Below are positions 33,561 through 41,093 of a stretch of DNA of 44,284 bases, one piece after another. The notes under the pieces were generated by a model. The model was not told where the DNA came from, did no database searches, and saw nothing but the letters and a program-made list of their open reading frames with translations. The position numbers were made by a program, and so were the translations under genes. Source of the stretch: an uncultured Bacillota bacterium (GTDB lineage Bacteria > Bacillota > Clostridia > Christensenellales > UBA1242); assembly GCA_900551705.1 (NCBI GenBank), contig URWY01000010.1, positions 1-44,284 on the forward strand. Direction: 5' to 3'. Position 1 is the first letter of the stretch; each line of letters starts with the position of its first letter.

Positions 33561-35648
33561 ATGAGCAATTTAATCAAAAAAAGCAAAACTTGGATAGTGT
33601 GTTTATTAATTCTTTGTTTAACAATTTGTTTTGTTCCAACAATCACAAGTGTTTTCGCTGAAGAAAAAGAAGATAGTAAACTTTCAATATCCGACATAAT
33701 CACAAAAGATGAATTTAAAAAGCAAGAAATCACTTCAACATTGCCTTTTAACCCAAATTTTGAAGGAACAACTCCAGAAGAAATGAACAGAGGTTGGCAA
33801 ACATGGGGAGAAAACTCCACAGGATGCTCTGCCCTTCCATCAGATTTAACATCTGATACAGAGATTATTGATAGTAGCAAAGTCAACGGCAACGACAATA
33901 ACTACAAATATTCAGATGTAGGCGCAGCGCAAGGATCTAATGGTATGCTTTTTACTAACACTGAAAGCGGTGTATCTGGAATTGAAACAATAAACACAAT
34001 CAACATTCCAGCAAGATCATTGTATCTTTTAACTTTTAAAGTTAAAGTTCTTAAAATAACAAAAAATTATGGTTTATATGTAAACTTAGTCGAAGTTAAC
34101 GAAAATATCACAGATAAAAACTTGGCTAAAGCTCAAATATCAAGCATCAAAACAACTGTTGAAAAAGATTCTGAAGGGAAAGATACTGTTGTTTATGTTT
34201 CCTATGCTTTCTTAATTCAAGGAAATGAACTTTATGACACAACAGCAAGGCTTCAAATATCTCTTGGTTCACTTAAAACTGACAGTGCAGATGCAAAATC
34301 CGAACAAGGCATTGCAGCTCTTGACGATATCAGAATGTTCAGCCTTTCATCAGAACAATCAAACAAACTTTTAAAAGCGTCAAATGTAACAAAAGCAAGT
34401 TTTTCACAACTTAAAAATTACAATGTAAAAATTGCAAACGGTTCATTCAATGAAGTTGTCAATCAAGGATACGACATTTCAGATGTTCAATACTTCACCC
34501 CAGCAAACTGGACACAATCAACTTCACTTAATAACGAACAAGCATGTTTTGGTGTTGTAAACACAAATAGCGCAATATTTTCAAGTAAGTTCGCAGGTCT
34601 TTTAAACCCAGGCTTAACAACTTATCAAACAACTGGCGATATCACAACAAACTATAACAATGTTTTAATGCTCAACAACCTTTCAAACACTTATCAATCA
34701 GTAGCATCATCAAACATTGCTCTTGGAACTGGTAAAATTTATGAATTGTCGTTTGAGTTCTGCACCCCTGCTGTTAAAGACACTTTTGCAGAAGAAACAA
34801 ATTCAATAACTTTTGTTGTTAGAGATGGCGACAACACAATTTACACACAAGAAAACATTTATTCTTACGATAAAGCAGATCATGCAAAAAACACTGCAAC
34901 ATGGAGAAGATTAAGTTTAATTATTGAAACAGCAGACACTGCTAAAAACTTAACATTTGAAATTATTTACGGAACAGAATCAGAATCAAAAACTGGTGCA
35001 GTTTATGTAGATAATGTAAAATTAGACGCTAGATCATCAGACAAAGCATTCAATAACATTTATGAAAATAAACTTCAACTTGAAGGCGAAAACGAAAAAT
35101 TTGTTGAAAAAGGCTATGTTTCACTTGAAAATGTTAAAAATTTAAAAAATAATAACATTGTTTCAACATATAAATATGAATCACAAACAACACCAAGCGG
35201 TGACGATAACAAACAAGAAAATAACAAAAACACAGAAAATGAAACAAACCTTACTTTCCTTTGGTATGTTATCCCATCAATTCTTCTTGCAGTTTGCACA
35301 ATAGGCGGAATTATAATCTTCTATGCTCAAAAAATTAAAATCAAACCTAGAAAAAAAGTAAAAAGATTGTCAAACAAAAAGAAAACAGACTATGACAGAA
35401 CAAAAAATGTTAAATCTGTTAAAGAACAAAAAATAGTTATAACAAAACCACAAAAATCAGCGCAAGAAAATGAACCAGTTGTTAAAGAAAAAGAAATTAC
35501 TCCAGAAATTGCAGAACAAAATTTAACAATTGAACAACAAATTGCTCAACTTGAACAAGATTATTCAGAAAATAAGATTTCACTAAAAAAATATATGAAA
35601 CAACGCGAAAGACTTGAAGATAAGATAATGAAATCAAAAGAAGAATAG
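33561..35648 (+). CDS. Membrane-anchored surface protein with carbohydrate-binding-like domains and cytoplasmic coiled coil (695 aa)
   Basis: A basic N-terminus and hydrophobic segment (about 10-33) ending SVFA-EE form a probable cleaved signal peptide. The extracellular part (about 36-565) has two regions resembling CBM4/9-type or jelly-roll modules: NPNFEGTTPEEMNRGWQTWG near the start and NGSFNEVVNQGYDISD ... YFTPANWTQ in the middle. Each is followed by long beta-rich stretches such as LYLLTFKVKVLK and IYELSFEFCTP. A membrane helix (about 568-592) is followed by a basic segment KIKPRKKVKR and a cytoplasmic tail. The tail ends in a SHOCT-like helical hairpin, IAQLEQDYSENKISLKKYMK. The gene is monocistronic. 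Sugar binding is a guess from fold-like patterns. Confidence 0.8.
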   Translation: MSNLIKKSKTWIVCLLILCLTICFVPTITSVFAEEKEDSKLSISDIITKDEFKKQEITSTLPFNPNFEGTTPEEMNRGWQTWGENSTGCSALPSDLTSDTEIIDSSKVNGNDNNYKYSDVGAAQGSNGMLFTNTESGVSGIETINTINIPARSLYLLTFKVKVLKITKNYGLYVNLVEVNENITDKNLAKAQISSIKTTVEKDSEGKDTVVYVSYAFLIQGNELYDTTARLQISLGSLKTDSADAKSEQGIAALDDIRMFSLSSEQSNKLLKASNVTKASFSQLKNYNVKIANGSFNEVVNQGYDISDVQYFTPANWTQSTSLNNEQACFGVVNTNSAIFSSKFAGLLNPGLTTYQTTGDITTNYNNVLMLNNLSNTYQSVASSNIALGTGKIYELSFEFCTPAVKDTFAEETNSITFVVRDGDNTIYTQENIYSYDKADHAKNTATWRRLSLIIETADTAKNLTFEIIYGTESESKTGAVYVDNVKLDARSSDKAFNNIYENKLQLEGENEKFVEKGYVSLENVKNLKNNNIVSTYKYESQTTPSGDDNKQENNKNTENETNLTFLWYVIPSILLAVCTIGGIIIFYAQKIKIKPRKKVKRLSNKKKTDYDRTKNVKSVKEQKIVITKPQKSAQENEPVVKEKEITPEIAEQNLTIEQQIAQLEQDYSENKISLKKYMKQRERLEDKIMKSKEE

Positions 35649-35654
35649 TAAATA

Positions 35655-35680
35655 AAAAGCACTTGAAAAAGTGCTTTTTT
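35655..35680. terminator. Bidirectional terminator between the 695-residue gene and the HIT gene
   Basis: AAAAGCACTT and AAGTGCTTTT form a 10-bp stem capped by a GAAA tetraloop. A and T runs on both sides let it serve the plus-strand surface-protein gene and the converging HIT gene. Confidence 0.88.
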
Positions 35681-35727
35681 ATTGTTCTTTATATTTTATT
35701 GATTTTTTAACCTATCAAAAATCAATT

Positions 35728-36060
35728 TTATGCTGGAAGTTTTTCCCCACCTAAAATATGGATATGCAAATGTTGAACTTCTTGCCTGCCGTTCTCCCCT
35801 TGATTTATGATAAGTCTATATCCTTTTTCTAAACCTAAACTATCCTTCATAGTAGCAAGTTTATTTAACATAAATGCAAGTTCCATCGCTTCGGAAACAG
35901 ACATTTCTTCAAGCCTTGCATAATGAGATTTTGGTATTAAAAGCAAGTGAATTTTTGCTCTTGGGTTTATATCTTTGATTATGATACAAGAGTCGTCTTC
36001 ATAAACTTTGTCTGCCGGAATTTTTCCTGCAATAATTTTGCAAAATACGCAATCGTCCAT
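35728..36060 (-). CDS. HIT-family nucleotide-binding protein
   Basis: HIT proteins hydrolyse or transfer nucleotides on phosphoramidate or dinucleoside substrates. The 110 residues carry CVFC near the start (a zinc-type pair common in bacterial HIT proteins), the INPRAKIHLLLIPKSHY core and the catalytic triad HLHIHILGG at the C-terminus. The start at 36060 is taken because GAGGTG in the mtaB end lies about seven bases upstream and the protein then begins MDDCVFCK. Upstream in-frame codons to 36084 lie inside mtaB. The ATG follows the mtaB stop codon by a single base, so the two are coupled. Confidence 0.95.
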   Translation of the reverse strand: MDDCVFCKIIAGKIPADKVYEDDSCIIIKDINPRAKIHLLLIPKSHYARLEEMSVSEAMELAFMLNKLATMKDSLGLEKGYRLIINQGENGRQEVQHLHIHILGGEKLPA

Positions 36061-36061
36061 T

Positions 36062-37324
36062 TTACACCTCACATGGCACTGCAATAGCGCCGTCTCTAAA
36101 TTTCTTAACTATTTTAACATTTACAAATGTATTTGGCAAAAGATTTTCCGCCGCAATGTAACATTTTATGTAATTTTCTGAATGTCCAACAAAGAAATCG
36201 TCAACCTTTTCTTCAATTAAAACGGAATGATAGCCTTTGCGACATTTATTAATATATTTTTCTTTTAATTTTTCGTTAAGTTGTTCAAGTTTTAAAACAC
36301 GCTCGCGTTTTATTTTGCCGTCAACCTGTGGCATTTTCGCTGCAACTGTTCCTTCACGCAAACTGTATGGGAAAATATGAATTTGACTAAAACCAATTTT
36401 CTTTGCGAATTTAAGGGTTTGTTTAAACTCTTTTTCCGTTTCCCCTGGGAAGCCAACGATAATATCAGTTGTGATTGCTGGGTCGCGATATATTTTTCTT
36501 AATTTCTTAACAGTTTGTTCAAATTGTTTTGTTGTATAATGCCTATTCATGCGTTTTAAAACACTGTTTGAACCGCTTTGTAGCGATAAATGAAAGTGCG
36601 GACAAAGATTTTTCATCTCCTCGGCAGCAATCAAAAACTCATCTGAAACGCTTGCTTGTTCAAGTGAACCAAGCCTAATTCTAAGCGGATAATCTGCAAG
36701 CAATTTTAATAGTTCATGAAGAGCGGGTTTGCCGTCAATCTTATATGTTGAAATATCAATCCCAGTTAAAACAACTTCTTTAACATCATCTTTCAATGCG
36801 TCAATTTCGTTCATAATGCTAATTATATTTCTTGACCTAGACCTGCCACGAAGATATGGAATTAAACAGTATGAGCAAAAATTGTTGCAACCGTCTTGAA
36901 TTTTAACATACGCTCTTGTTTTTGTTTTCTTTGCAATTAAGTTGTCTTCATACTCTTCGCCAATTTTGTCAACTTCAATTTTTTTACGCGATGTTTTTTC
37001 AATATGTTGAATTATTTTCAATTTGTTTGATACGCCGCTAATAAATTTTACGCCTTCAATTTCAGCAAACTTGTTTGCATTATGCTCTGACGCACAGCCG
37101 CATACATAGATTTTTGCTTTTGGCGATACTTTTTTAATTTTTGCAATCGTTTGCCTAGACTTCTTTTCCGCTTCGTTTGTTACAGCACAGGTGTTGACAA
37201 CAAAAAAGTCTGCTTCTTCCAATTTGGAACAAACTTCATAACCTAATTTTTCAAGCGAATTTGCAAGTGCATCACTTTCATATTGATTAACCTTGCAACC
37301 GAGCGTTATTATGCAAACTTTCAT
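36062..37324 (-). CDS. mtaB: tRNA (t6A37) methylthiotransferase MtaB
   Basis: This radical-SAM enzyme converts t6A to ms2t6A at position 37 of ANN-decoding tRNAs. The N-terminal UPF0004 domain has three cluster cysteines (LGCKVNQYE, VNTCAVT, VCGCASE). The radical-SAM motif is GCNNFCSYC. A TRAM-like C-terminal part follows, with VLIEEKVDDFFVGHSENYIKCYI. The sequence LGCKVNQYESDA distinguishes the MtaB/YqeV type from MiaB. The start at 37324 is preferred over a GTG at 37330 because the -10 box is exactly six bases before it and no Shine-Dalgarno site exists. The HIT gene follows one base after the stop codon. Confidence 0.95.
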   Translation of the reverse strand: MKVCIITLGCKVNQYESDALANSLEKLGYEVCSKLEEADFFVVNTCAVTNEAEKKSRQTIAKIKKVSPKAKIYVCGCASEHNANKFAEIEGVKFISGVSNKLKIIQHIEKTSRKKIEVDKIGEEYEDNLIAKKTKTRAYVKIQDGCNNFCSYCLIPYLRGRSRSRNIISIMNEIDALKDDVKEVVLTGIDISTYKIDGKPALHELLKLLADYPLRIRLGSLEQASVSDEFLIAAEEMKNLCPHFHLSLQSGSNSVLKRMNRHYTTKQFEQTVKKLRKIYRDPAITTDIIVGFPGETEKEFKQTLKFAKKIGFSQIHIFPYSLREGTVAAKMPQVDGKIKRERVLKLEQLNEKLKEKYINKCRKGYHSVLIEEKVDDFFVGHSENYIKCYIAAENLLPNTFVNVKIVKKFRDGAIAVPCEV

Positions 37325-37330
37325 ACGCAC

Positions 37331-37359
37331 ATATTAGCACAATATGTCAAATTTTGCAA
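37331..37359 (-). promoter_or_regulatory. mtaB promoter, predicted leaderless
   Basis: On the minus strand TTGCAA, 17 bases and TAATAT are present, with TGC before the -10 box and six bases before the ATG at 37324. Confidence 0.68.
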
Positions 37360-37424
37360 TGAGAATAAATATCTTTTTTAAATTTTTAATGATTATTATC
37401 CGGCTCAAAATTAAATAAAAACGC

Positions 37425-37478
37425 AACAAAAAAATCGGAAGCAGGAGTTTAGTTGTTTTAAATAACTGTTTCCGATTT
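37425..37478. repeat. Palindromic repeat, copy 1
   Basis: This 54-base unit matches a second unit at 37579-37632 at 51 of 54 positions. It folds into a 13-bp stem, AAATCGGAAGCAG with CTGTTTCCGATTT. The one odd pair is G-U in plus-strand RNA but A-C in minus-strand RNA. A run of seven As precedes it, so on the minus strand it also looks like a terminator. It lies in the 310-base gap between mtaB and the DUF4364 gene. Confidence 0.8.
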
Positions 37479-37520
37479 ATTACAACAACACCTGCTTAAC
37501 CACTCACCAAAAAAACAATA

Positions 37521-37537
37521 TCAAACAAGAGGTTTGA
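37521..37537. repeat. Small hairpin between the palindromic repeats
   Basis: TCAAAC and GTTTGA form a 6-bp stem with a 5-base loop. On the minus strand a seven-T run follows a few bases later, so it might act as a weak terminator for the topoisomerase-DUF4364 unit. Confidence 0.4.
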
Positions 37538-37547
37538 TGCAGAAATG

Positions 37548-37673
37548 GTCAGACTGACGAGAAACGAGTTAGGCAAGGAACAAAAAAATCGGAAGCAGGA
37601 GTTTAGTTATTCTAAATGACTGTTTCCGATTTTTGTAGTGACACAGCATAACGAAGTTTCTCGTCAGCCTGAC
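37548..37673. repeat. 126-bp element with 18-bp terminal inverted repeats
   Basis: The left arm, GTCAGACTGACGAGAAAC (37548-37565), matches the reverse complement of the right arm (37656-37673) at 17 of 18 positions. The element encloses palindrome copy 2. Its right end overlaps the stop codon of the DUF4364 gene by one base. The layout resembles a MITE-like or REP-like unit, but no target duplication is evident. It could also be a long structured 3' untranslated region. Confidence 0.65.
37579..37632. repeat. Palindromic repeat, copy 2
   Basis: This is the second copy of the 54-base palindrome, offset by 154 bases from the first and differing at three loop-side positions. The 13-bp stem is intact. 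It sits near the middle of the 126-bp inverted-repeat element. Confidence 0.8.
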
Positions 37674-38212
37674 TATTCTTCTTCAATTAAGTTTTCATAA
37701 ACACTTTCATATATCAAAGGTGCTTTTTCACGCCATAATTTACAAGCATTTATCGCACTTTCGCGACTTGGTGCTCTAAACTCTAATTGAAACATTGGCT
37801 CGTTTGCAAAAGGCGAACGAATTCTCATATTTAAGTTATATGAACCATCATCAATTTTTTCATAATCTGCCAAATATTCTTGCGAGCGCTTAAACGCAAG
37901 CCTATTTTGCTTTGTAAACTCTGCAATTTCTTCACGCATTTGAAGTGGAATTCTGCGATAAAAATTAGACAAACAATCACGCCCTTCCATTGTGAGATAA
38001 TATCTTGCTTCGCTCTCGTTTTGGTCAAGTGGATAAATGAAACTTACATCTTTTAATTGATATAAAATTTCTTTACATTCCATGTAGTTTATCCAGTTAT
38101 TTCTGCTGCTGCAAATATCCAAAATAGAGTTTTCGGAAAGCGGTATTTCAATCTTTTCGAGAACATATAAAAGTATTAATTTGTTAGTTGTTGAATCTGA
38201 ACTTATATTCAA
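37673..38212 (-). CDS. DUF4364-family protein (probable winged-helix regulator, 179 aa)
   Basis: The N-terminus (TTNKLILLYVLEKIEIPLSENSILDICSS, about 8-36, then YMECKEILYQLKDVSFI and YYLTMEGRDCLSNF) has the pattern of a PadR-like winged helix-turn-helix. The C-terminal part is alpha/beta. I recall this combination as DUF4364, frequent in Clostridia; this is recognition, not a search result. It begins with TTG, supported by AGGAG seven bases upstream. It lies 26 bases after the topoisomerase subunit gene and is probably co-transcribed with it. Its target is unknown. Confidence 0.75.
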   Translation of the reverse strand: MNISSDSTTNKLILLYVLEKIEIPLSENSILDICSSRNNWINYMECKEILYQLKDVSFIYPLDQNESEARYYLTMEGRDCLSNFYRRIPLQMREEIAEFTKQNRLAFKRSQEYLADYEKIDDGSYNLNMRIRSPFANEPMFQLEFRAPSRESAINACKLWREKAPLIYESVYENLIEEE

Positions 38213-38238
38213 TTTAAACTCCTAAATTTTTCTTTTGA

Positions 38239-40956
38239 TTATAGTCTTATAATATGTGCAGACGAAACTTTGCCATGAACTTTTTGTTTACCTTCGCTTA
38301 TTCGTGCTTCCGCTGCAAAATTGTTTACAACCGTTAATTTATCGCCGAGAGATAATGCAACTTGCTCGTTTTCTTCGCCAAATGATGCATAAACCAAGCC
38401 CTTAGACTTTGCTCCAAGCGAAATTGCTCTTAAACCTTTTCTATATCTTGCAGAAAGCCCAAATTCGGCAATATTTACCTTTTTAGCAAAGCCGTTGTCT
38501 GTTATAACGGTCAAATTTCCGCCTTTATTGATTTGTGTTCCGAAAATAATTTCGTCACCTTCGTCAATATTCATGCCTTTAACACCGCCAGACACTCTGC
38601 CTTGAACAGGAATATCTGTTTTTTCAAAATGCAAGGCCATAGCGAGTTTAGAAACATAAAGTATTCCACCGCCATCTTTGAAAATTTCCACGCCAACAAG
38701 TTTTTCGTTATCCTTCAATTTAATTGCTTGGAAATATGCTTTGTTAATTATATATTCCTTAACATCGCTCTTTTTAACCATTCCTGACGAAGTGAAGAAA
38801 ATGAACTGTTTATTCTCAATTTCTGGCGTTAAAACAACAAATTTTACAACTGTTTCATCGCTGCCAACTCGTTTATCTATTGTTTTAAGTGCAACTCCTC
38901 TGTCTTTCCATTTTGATTCTGGAATATTGCCAACTTGTGTTTTTAAGCAGTTACCTTTATTTGTGAAAATTAAAATGTTATCTGTTGATTTTAATTTTTG
39001 AATTTGTGTGTGAATGTGTGAAATTGTTGATGTGTCTGTTATATCTTTTTGTGATTTGTTATAGTTATTTAACGAAATGTTTTTAATTCCGCCGTCCGCA
39101 CAAACTGCAACATAACATTCTGTTTCGATGTAAACAGGTTCAATTCTTTTCACTTCTTCTTTAATTTGAGTTTTTGTGTCTATTGCACTTAATCTATGTG
39201 ATTTGAAGCGTTTTTTAATATCGGAAATTTCAGATTTAACAACGCCTAATTGCAAGCGTTTGCTTTCGTAAATCTTTGTCAATTTTGCGATTTTTTCTTT
39301 GAGTTCTTCAAGTTCGGCAATTATTTTGTTAACTTCCAAATTAACAAGCCTTGCAAGACGCATATCGAGAATTGCTTGTGCTTGCTTTTCTGATAAATCA
39401 AATTTATTTCTAAGTCTTAATTTTGCTTCTGCAACTGATGCAGATGTTTTAATAATTTTGATGACTTCATCAATATTTTTAATTGCAACAAGCAAACCTT
39501 CCAATATATGAGCACGGTCTTTTGCGCCGTCAAGTTCAAACTTTGTTCTTCTGAAAACAACTTCGCGTTGATATTCAACATAATAAGAAATTATGTCTAA
39601 AAGCCCCATTTGTTTTGGCTTACCATCTGCAATAGCAACCATATTAATACCAAATGTTGTTTGAAGACCTGTTGATTTGAAAAGTTCACGCAAAACTGCT
39701 TCTGCGTTTGCTTCCTTTTTCAAACGAATAACCGCTCTAAGACCGGTTCTGTCTGACTCGTCGCGGATTTCGCTTATATACGACAACATACCCTTGCTGC
39801 CTTCTCTGAGTTCAGCAATCTTTTGCAAAAGTGCCGCTTTATTTGTTTGATAAGGCACTTCTGTTATAACAATACTCTTTTTGTCGCCTTTTTCTTCAAA
39901 ATGCGTTTTGGCACGCAAAATGATTTTGCCCTTGCCAGTTTCATACGCCTGTTTCAATTCTTCGCCAGCGATGATTATTCCACCAGTTGGGAAATCTGGT
40001 CCTTTAATGATTTTCATCATTTCGTCAAGTGTGATTTTTGGATTGTCTATATATGCAACAACACCTTCAATAACTTCGTTTAAGTTATGTGGTGGAATAT
40101 TCGTTGCAACGCCAACGGCGATGCCTGATGTGCCGTTTACAAGCAAGTTTGGAAACCTTCCAGGTAACATTGCAGGCTCTTTTAAAGTGTCGTCAAAGTT
40201 TAAAATCCAACGCACAGTGTTTTTGTCTAAATCTCTAAGCATTTCCATTGCGAGAGGTGTTAATTTTGCTTCTGTATAACGCATAGCAGCGGCGCTGTCG
40301 CCATCAATAGAACCAAAGTTACCATGACCTAAAACAAGTGGCTCATTCATTGAAAAAGTTTGTGCCATTCTAACCATGGCATCATAAACTGAACTATCGC
40401 CGTGTGGGTGGTATTTACCCATGCAGTCACCAACAATACGCGCCGATTTTCTGAATTGCTTGTCTGGCTCTAAGCCGAGTTCTAACATTGTGTATAAAAT
40501 TCTTCTTTGAACTGGTTTTAAACCATCTTCAACTCTTGGAAGTGCCCTATCCAAAACAACATGCTCGGTGTATGGAATCATAGAATTGTGCAAAACTTCT
40601 TCCAAACCAACAACAAAAATGCCGTCCCCGTTATCGACCATTGTTGATTTTCTAGATTTTTTATCTGTTTCAATTTCTTCTAAAATACTTTCATTTTTTT
40701 CTTTCTTTTCTTCTTCAATTAAGTCGTTAAAATTCTTTTCTTCCATTTTTTCCTCGTTGCCTTTAAAATCATTATTAACTTTTTCAGTTTTTTCTTGCAT
40801 TAATTCTAAATTATCAAAAGATATTTGCCCTGGCATTATTTCAATTTTCTTTTCTTCTTCAATTTTGGGCTCTTCATTTATCATTTCAAGCAAATCTTCA
40901 TAACCCATTTGCCCTGGCACTATGTCTTCTGAATTATCTTCTGTAAACTCGTCCAA
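38239..40956 (-). CDS. Type II DNA topoisomerase subunit A (GyrA/ParC family) with acidic N-terminal extension
   Basis: This subunit cleaves and religates DNA and works with a GyrB/ParE partner. The 905 residues hold LDRALPRVEDGLKPVQRRILYTM, the quinolone-region GKYHPHGDSSVYDAMVRMAQ, the catalytic tyrosine Tyr227 in AAAMRYTEAKL, the tower and coiled-coil segment, and a six-blade C-terminal beta-pinwheel. I do not see a canonical GyrA box (QRRGGKG); the nearest is QGRVSGGVKG. It may therefore be a ParC-like or divergent GyrA protein. About 110 extra acidic residues precede the core and hold two copies of a PGQxx[FY]xxL motif (13-25 and 41-53). The start is a TTG with GGAG nine bases upstream and an in-frame stop just before it. 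Confidence 0.93.
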   Translation of the reverse strand: MDEFTEDNSEDIVPGQMGYEDLLEMINEEPKIEEEKKIEIMPGQISFDNLELMQEKTEKVNNDFKGNEEKMEEKNFNDLIEEEKKEKNESILEEIETDKKSRKSTMVDNGDGIFVVGLEEVLHNSMIPYTEHVVLDRALPRVEDGLKPVQRRILYTMLELGLEPDKQFRKSARIVGDCMGKYHPHGDSSVYDAMVRMAQTFSMNEPLVLGHGNFGSIDGDSAAAMRYTEAKLTPLAMEMLRDLDKNTVRWILNFDDTLKEPAMLPGRFPNLLVNGTSGIAVGVATNIPPHNLNEVIEGVVAYIDNPKITLDEMMKIIKGPDFPTGGIIIAGEELKQAYETGKGKIILRAKTHFEEKGDKKSIVITEVPYQTNKAALLQKIAELREGSKGMLSYISEIRDESDRTGLRAVIRLKKEANAEAVLRELFKSTGLQTTFGINMVAIADGKPKQMGLLDIISYYVEYQREVVFRRTKFELDGAKDRAHILEGLLVAIKNIDEVIKIIKTSASVAEAKLRLRNKFDLSEKQAQAILDMRLARLVNLEVNKIIAELEELKEKIAKLTKIYESKRLQLGVVKSEISDIKKRFKSHRLSAIDTKTQIKEEVKRIEPVYIETECYVAVCADGGIKNISLNNYNKSQKDITDTSTISHIHTQIQKLKSTDNILIFTNKGNCLKTQVGNIPESKWKDRGVALKTIDKRVGSDETVVKFVVLTPEIENKQFIFFTSSGMVKKSDVKEYIINKAYFQAIKLKDNEKLVGVEIFKDGGGILYVSKLAMALHFEKTDIPVQGRVSGGVKGMNIDEGDEIIFGTQINKGGNLTVITDNGFAKKVNIAEFGLSARYRKGLRAISLGAKSKGLVYASFGEENEQVALSLGDKLTVVNNFAAEARISEGKQKVHGKVSSAHIIRL

Positions 40957-40976
40957 AACCTATTTCTCCATAATAA

Positions 40977-41033
40977 TTAAACACTTTCAAATAAGAATAT
41001 ATCATAATTTTAATTTTTTTTAAAGTGTTTTAA
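40977..41033 (-). promoter_or_regulatory. Topoisomerase gene promoter flanked by a 9-bp inverted repeat
   Basis: On the minus strand TTTAAA (41019-41024), 17 bases and TATATT (40996-41001) are present, with TGA before the -10 box. AAACACTTT (40979-40987) and AAAGTGTTT (41022-41030) are exact inverted copies. One overlaps the -35 box and the other lies at the predicted start of transcription. Such placement would suit a repressor or supercoiling-sensitive control. Confidence 0.5.
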
Positions 41034-41056
41034 GAAATTAATTTTTGAAAATGCTA

Positions 41057-41085
41057 TTGACTTTAATACTAAAATAGTATAAAAT
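41057..41085 (+). promoter_or_regulatory. Promoter of the 445-residue membrane protein, near-leaderless
   Basis: TTGACT, 17 bases and TAAAAT are present. The ATG follows eight bases after the -10 box, so the leader would be 0-2 bases long, and no Shine-Dalgarno site is present. It is divergent from the topoisomerase promoter. Confidence 0.6.
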
Positions 41086-41093
41086 ACAAAACG

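Noticed and set aside
36061..36084. Eight extra N-terminal residues on the HIT protein
   Set aside because: They overlap the mtaB coding end. The ATG at 36060 has a suitable ribosome site and gives the usual HIT start.
37545..37619. Plus-strand 24-codon frame through the palindromic repeat
   Set aside because: The ribosome site is poor and the frame is mostly the repeated palindrome. Part of it recurs in copy 1 only because the repeat recurs. Not convincing as a gene.
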